From Methanobacteriota archaeon (GTDB lineage Archaea; Thermoplasmatota; Poseidoniia; Poseidoniales; Thalassarchaeaceae), in NCBI GenBank assembly GCA_002725475.1, contig PBPH01000061.1, positions 1 to 18,786 of the forward strand: a DNA stretch of 18,786 nt, given 5' to 3'. The stretch's first letter is position 1. Each line of letters opens with the position of its first letter. Positions 15,844 through 18,786 of this stretch are shown piece by piece. A program made the translations under genes and the position numbers. The notes beneath the pieces were generated by a model. It ran no database searches. It was not told where the DNA came from and worked only from the letters and a program-made list of their open reading frames with translations.

Positions 15844-16527
15844 ATGATACGAGAATGTCAAATGCACGGTCACTTCGAGGGCGAACTTTGCCCAGCATGT
15901 AATAGTGAAGGAAAATTTGTAATGAATGGCCGAGAGAGAGACCAAATAGCAAGGCGTATGGCTGGTATTTTACGACATTTCCCCGAGAAATTTGATTTGG
16001 AAATGGACATCAATGGATGGGTTAGTATCAGAGAACTGTCAAATGCCATTTCCCGGAAAGATAAGAGGAAACATTGGTTGAGAGATCGCCACATCGAAGC
16101 TATCGTAGCAACTGATCCAAAGGGTAGATATGAAGCTAGAGGCGGTAATGTGCGAGCTACTTATGCACACACAGTAGATATTGAGCTTGATTTACCTACC
16201 GACAACATCCCCGAACTTCTTTACTACCCTTGTTCAAGAGATGAATTAGATGTACTTTTGGAAGGAGGAATCCATCCAGGAGGTAGGAAGTGGGTACATC
16301 TTTCCAGATCGATTACATCTGCTGCTAATGCAGGAGCCGTCCATCATTTTAGACCAGCAATCATAGAGGTTGATACTATTCAAATGCAGGCTTCTGGCAA
16401 TACCATCTTTCATGCAGGAACAACAGTATACTTAACTGAAATAGTCGAAGCACAATATTGCTCTCAAGTGAATTATGATGATGGTGAATATCAACTCATG
16501 CTAGAGGAATGGGGCGAAGAAGAGTAA
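15844..16527 (+). CDS. kptA: RNA 2'-phosphotransferase KptA/Tpt1 with N-terminal zinc ribbon
   Basis: KptA/Tpt1 removes an internal RNA 2'-phosphate by transferring it to NAD+, releasing ADP-ribose 1''-2'' cyclic phosphate and nicotinamide. This 227-residue form starts with a short zinc-binding module (Cys5, His8 or His10, Cys17, Cys20), as in many archaeal members. The catalytic Arg-His pair is in ILRH (Arg44, His45), followed by NGWV (57-60), VRA with Arg104, and RKWVHLS with Arg148 and His152. All four residues expected for catalysis are kept. The block that is YHGT in the best-known members is YYPC here (127-130), which I believe also occurs in some other archaea. The start is ATG 15844; no ribosome binding site is visible and a weak TATA-like TTATGAATA lies about 27 nt upstream. 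It converges on the next gene with a 3-bp gap. Confidence 0.88.
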   Translation: MIRECQMHGHFEGELCPACNSEGKFVMNGRERDQIARRMAGILRHFPEKFDLEMDINGWVSIRELSNAISRKDKRKHWLRDRHIEAIVATDPKGRYEARGGNVRATYAHTVDIELDLPTDNIPELLYYPCSRDELDVLLEGGIHPGGRKWVHLSRSITSAANAGAVHHFRPAIIEVDTIQMQASGNTIFHAGTTVYLTEIVEAQYCSQVNYDDGEYQLMLEEWGEEE

Positions 16528-16530
16528 TAC

Positions 16531-16863
16531 TCACTTACTTTTATGACCACAAATTTGGCAGAATCCTAAATTTAAGTCCATTTCTTCTTCACATTTGGGA
16601 CATTCAGTTGTAGATGAACTGGTTTCTATATCTGAAATATCTGATGGTGAAATTAATCTTACTGAAGAACTCTCCTCAAAAACGATATTATCGATTTCCT
16701 TTCGAATTTCAACTTCGGTTACGAACTTGATTGCCTCATTTAGTGCAATTTCTAGCTTTAACATGCGTTCTTTTTTAGCATCTGTATTTACAATATTCTC
16801 TGCATCAACTAACTGATCTTGCAAATATCTTCGTAGTTGATCTACAGTAGGCTCATCTGACAC
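16531..16863 (-). CDS. Small coiled-coil protein with C-terminal zinc ribbon
   Basis: I do not recognise this 110-residue protein. The first ~60 residues are charged and helical (QLRRYLQDQLVDAENIV, then KLEIALNEAIKFVTEVEIRKEI), suggesting a coiled coil. A Ser/Asp-rich linker leads to a C-terminal zinc ribbon with CPKC (88-91) and CQIC (102-105). The start is a GTG at 16861-16863: an in-frame TGA lies six codons upstream, no ATG is available nearby, and GGAG lies 4 nt before the GTG. The layout (helical oligomeriser plus zinc ribbon) is typical of small archaeal adaptors or regulators. It is divergent from the isopentenyl phosphate kinase across 100 bp and convergent with kptA. It is the fourth zinc-ribbon protein within 4 kb. 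Confidence 0.68.
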   Translation of the reverse strand: MSDEPTVDQLRRYLQDQLVDAENIVNTDAKKERMLKLEIALNEAIKFVTEVEIRKEIDNIVFEESSSVRLISPSDISDIETSSSTTECPKCEEEMDLNLGFCQICGHKSK

Positions 16864-16930
16864 ACTACTCCGAACACTTCATCACTCATCAATCCCACTA
16901 TTATTATGTTCATTTGACAAAATTGACAGC

Positions 16931-16937
16931 AAATAAG
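16931..16937 (+). promoter_or_regulatory. TATA-like element for the isoprenoid genes
   Basis: AAATAAG is centred about 30 nt before the GTG start of the isopentenyl phosphate kinase, consistent with a near-leaderless transcript. It is a weak match, noted because of its position in the 100-bp divergent spacer. Confidence 0.3.
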
Positions 16938-16963
16938 ATGATGTTAATCATTCTCGGATAAAT

Positions 16964-17773
16964 GTGGATGAGTTAGTAGTGCTCAAACTCGGTGGCGGAT
17001 TAATCACCGAAAAATCGGAATTATGTACATTAAAGCCTGGTGTAATCAATAAATTAGCCAAATTAATTTCTAAATTAACTGGATCCGGATATAGGATAAT
17101 ATTAGTACATGGGGCGGGTAGTTTTGGACATTTAAAAGCAAAGAAATGGAATTTACATGAAGGTTATATCGAAGGTTTCAAACCTGATGATAATGATGAA
17201 TTTAGCAAACAAAGTGAAGTTGTGGAATCAGTTAGAAATGATATGATGCTGCTGAATGAGAGGGTTGTTAATTCATTGCAATCATTTGGAATTCAAACTA
17301 AATCTTTCCCTCCACACGAATGGGCAACTGGAGTTGGACGTAATTTTTCAGGAAATATTTCTATTTTCGAAAATAATGATGAGTACATCCCGGTAACATT
17401 TGGTGATGTTGTGAATTGTAATGATGGTACTGTTTTTGGAATATTAAGTGGGGACGATATTTGCTATAGAATAGCGACTGAGATGGGTGCTAACCATATG
17501 ATATTCGCCATGGGCGGGGCCCCTGGTTTGATGACAAAACCACCATCAATGCCCGATTCAAAATTAATTAGAATTTGGTCAGGAGATATGGAATTTGATG
17601 GGGAACACGTAAGTAACATTGATGTTACTGGGGGCATATATTTGAAGTTAGATTGCGCTAAATTAATTGCATTAGAAGTCCCTAATGTATGGATAGTAGA
17701 TGGAGAACAACCAACTAGGATACTCGAAGCAATACTTAGTGGTGACACAATTGGTACAAAAATAATTACATAA
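16964..17773 (+). CDS. ipk: Isopentenyl phosphate kinase (archaeal mevalonate pathway)
   Basis: This amino-acid-kinase-fold enzyme phosphorylates isopentenyl phosphate to isopentenyl diphosphate, the last kinase step of the archaeal mevalonate route. The 269 residues show KLGGGLITEK (8-17), VHGAGSFGH with substrate-binding His56 (48-56), FGDVV (146-150), ILSGDD (160-165) and DVTGGIYLKL (220-229). Two usual features differ: the family's HGDVV is FGDVV, and the TDVDGV nucleotide-side block reads AMGGAPGL. So the identity is good, but the nucleotide pocket is atypical. The start is GTG 16964, because the overlapping ATG frame stops at once; a TATA-like element sits about 30 nt upstream. The next gene, 60 bp downstream on the same strand, encodes the two following pathway steps, which supports IPK over other amino acid kinases. 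Confidence 0.87.
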   Translation: MDELVVLKLGGGLITEKSELCTLKPGVINKLAKLISKLTGSGYRIILVHGAGSFGHLKAKKWNLHEGYIEGFKPDDNDEFSKQSEVVESVRNDMMLLNERVVNSLQSFGIQTKSFPPHEWATGVGRNFSGNISIFENNDEYIPVTFGDVVNCNDGTVFGILSGDDICYRIATEMGANHMIFAMGGAPGLMTKPPSMPDSKLIRIWSGDMEFDGEHVSNIDVTGGIYLKLDCAKLIALEVPNVWIVDGEQPTRILEAILSGDTIGTKIIT

Positions 17774-17833
17774 TTTACCTAGTATTACCACTCGGTTAAA
17801 GAGGCGAATCTCTTCACAACCCATGTGAGTGCC

Positions 17834-18786
17834 ATGACTGGGGGTGGGAGTGAGATTCTCGGAGATCAATATGATCAATCTCAGACTGAAATGATGGACG
17901 AAGAAGTTATCATTGTAAATGATGATGATGTACCTATTGGTTCAATGTCGAAAGTCAAAAGTCATCTTGGCAAAGGTACTCTTCACAGAGCATTTAGCGT
18001 ACTTTTATTCAATTCAGATGGTGAGTTGCTAATCCAAAAGAGAGCTGCTACAAAAATTACATTTCCTTCATTGTGGGCAAATTCTTGTTGTAGCCACCCC
18101 CTAAATATCGAATCTGAGTTGAAAGAAGATATCGGAGTGAAAAAAGCAGCTGTTAGGAAACTGGAGCAAGAACTTGGGATTACTCCTGATCAGGTACCTA
18201 TTTCTGATTTTCACTTCATAACTAGAATGCACTATTATGCCAGGGCTGATGAAAAGTGGATTGAAAGAGAAATCGATCATATTTTATTCATTCAAGCCGA
18301 TGTGGAATTAAAAATTAATAGTAATGAGATAGATGAAATAAAGTGGGTAAATCAAAAACAATTGGAATCTATGTTAAATAATGCTGAAATTGGCATCGCA
18401 CCATGGTTTAGACAAATTAATAATCGATTTTTAACACATTGGTGGGGTCATCTTAATGACATGAGTAGATTTCAAGATTCTGTAATACATAGAGTAGGTG
18501 AGATTGAATTGCATGCAAAACATACTCTACAAGACATCCTCAAGCAACATGCCATTATTGTTGATCAAAAGATAGTTAATTCACTTGAGCAATCCTCTAA
18601 TCAGCGTTTGCGTGCTGCTATGTTGCACTTAATTGAAGGGGGCGGTAAGAGGCTTAGGGCGATTATGCCATGGCTTGTTGCTGATGCCTGTGGCAATTCA
18701 AATGAAACGCTATACGACATAGGTGCAGCAATCGAAATAATCCATAATTTCACCTTGGTTCATGATGATTTGATGGATCAAGATCC
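17834..18786 (+). CDS. Type I IPP isomerase fused to polyprenyl (GGPP-type) synthase, 3' end outside window
   Basis: One uninterrupted frame of 317 codons runs off the window and contains two enzymes. Residues ~20-222 are a Nudix-fold type I isopentenyl-diphosphate isomerase: LHRAFSVLLF, NSCCSHP with catalytic Cys86 and metal-binding His88, WIEREIDHIL with Glu144/Glu146, and a C-terminal FLTHWWGHLN block as in eukaryotic IDI1. From ~227 a trans-prenyltransferase begins with its normal N-terminal helix (LQDILKQHAIIVDQKI), then GGGKRLR (~271-277), and the first aspartate motif DDLMD at 311-315. Phe lies five residues before that motif, as in archaeal GGPP synthases. IPP would be isomerised to DMAPP and the two condensed on one chain. 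The start at ATG 17834 has GTGA 5 nt upstream. The second Asp motif and C-terminus are not visible, so product length is inferred. It lies 60 bp downstream of ipk. Confidence 0.88.
   Translation, partial: MTGGGSEILGDQYDQSQTEMMDEEVIIVNDDDVPIGSMSKVKSHLGKGTLHRAFSVLLFNSDGELLIQKRAATKITFPSLWANSCCSHPLNIESELKEDIGVKKAAVRKLEQELGITPDQVPISDFHFITRMHYYARADEKWIEREIDHILFIQADVELKINSNEIDEIKWVNQKQLESMLNNAEIGIAPWFRQINNRFLTHWWGHLNDMSRFQDSVIHRVGEIELHAKHTLQDILKQHAIIVDQKIVNSLEQSSNQRLRAAMLHLIEGGGKRLRAIMPWLVADACGNSNETLYDIGAAIEIIHNFTLVHDDLMDQD

Noticed and set aside
15714..15902. 62-codon plus-strand frame across the kptA start
   Set aside because: It runs through the AT-rich spacer and into kptA in another frame; its C-terminal half is an out-of-frame reading of kptA.
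17799..17814. Short hairpin AAGAG-6-CTCTT between ipk and the IDI-GGPPS gene
   Set aside because: A 5-bp stem with no T-run is too weak to call a terminator or regulator.
1..18786. tRNA, rRNA, CRISPR arrays, insertion sequences, replication origin
   Set aside because: No T-loop-like GGTTCGA pattern in a suitable spacer, no regular repeat-spacer array, no transposase and no long terminal repeats were seen. No gene-free stretch exceeds about 145 bp.

Overview
This AT-rich window (high-thirties % GC by eye) looks like a chromosomal segment of an uncultured marine euryarchaeon, most likely Thermoplasmatota of the Marine Group II/III type. The archaeal signs are a eukaryote/archaeal-type prolyl-tRNA synthetase, isopentenyl phosphate kinase, transketolase split into two genes, KptA with an N-terminal zinc ribbon, GGTGA-type ribosome binding sites mixed with near-leaderless starts behind TATA-like boxes, and very tight gene packing. 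The lineage is an inference; no rRNA, tRNA, mobile element or CRISPR array is present.

Layout. 1-210 is the tail of an unknown plus-strand gene. A minus-strand block (211-5197) holds, in transcription order, an SPCA/PMR1-like Ca2+/Mn2+ P-type ATPase, mqnE and mqnA (futalosine menaquinone pathway). A plus-strand block (5313-9865) holds an OPT-family peptide transporter, the two transketolase halves and a small acidic membrane-anchored unknown. A minus-strand block (9871-12883) holds coaBC, a small CBU_0592-like membrane protein and proS. From 12962 to 16863 lies a less ordinary region: a membrane protein with a zinc ribbon, an actin homologue that reads as MamK-like, a protein with two zinc ribbons and a TerB-like segment, KptA with a zinc ribbon, and a small coiled-coil/zinc-ribbon protein. 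The right end (16964-18786) is an isoprenoid block: isopentenyl phosphate kinase, then one reading frame that fuses a eukaryote-like type I IPP isomerase to a geranylgeranyl-diphosphate-type prenyl synthase. The window edge cuts it just after the first aspartate-rich motif.

How the genes fit together. IPK, IDI and GGPP synthase are three successive late steps of the archaeal mevalonate route and supply the C20 chains of ether lipids and prenyl precursors for quinone tails. MqnE and MqnA make the first committed intermediates of the menaquinone head group from chorismate. Transketolase feeds pentose and erythrose phosphates. The OPT transporter suits a peptide-using heterotroph.

Most notable: the in-frame IDI-GGPPS fusion; the MamK-type actin surrounded by zinc-ribbon proteins and no recognisable magnetosome genes; and a CoaBC whose decarboxylase half has lost the catalytic His, Asn and Cys while its ligase half looks intact. 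All four convergent gene pairs abut with 0-5 bp between stop codons, so there is no room for ordinary intergenic terminators.
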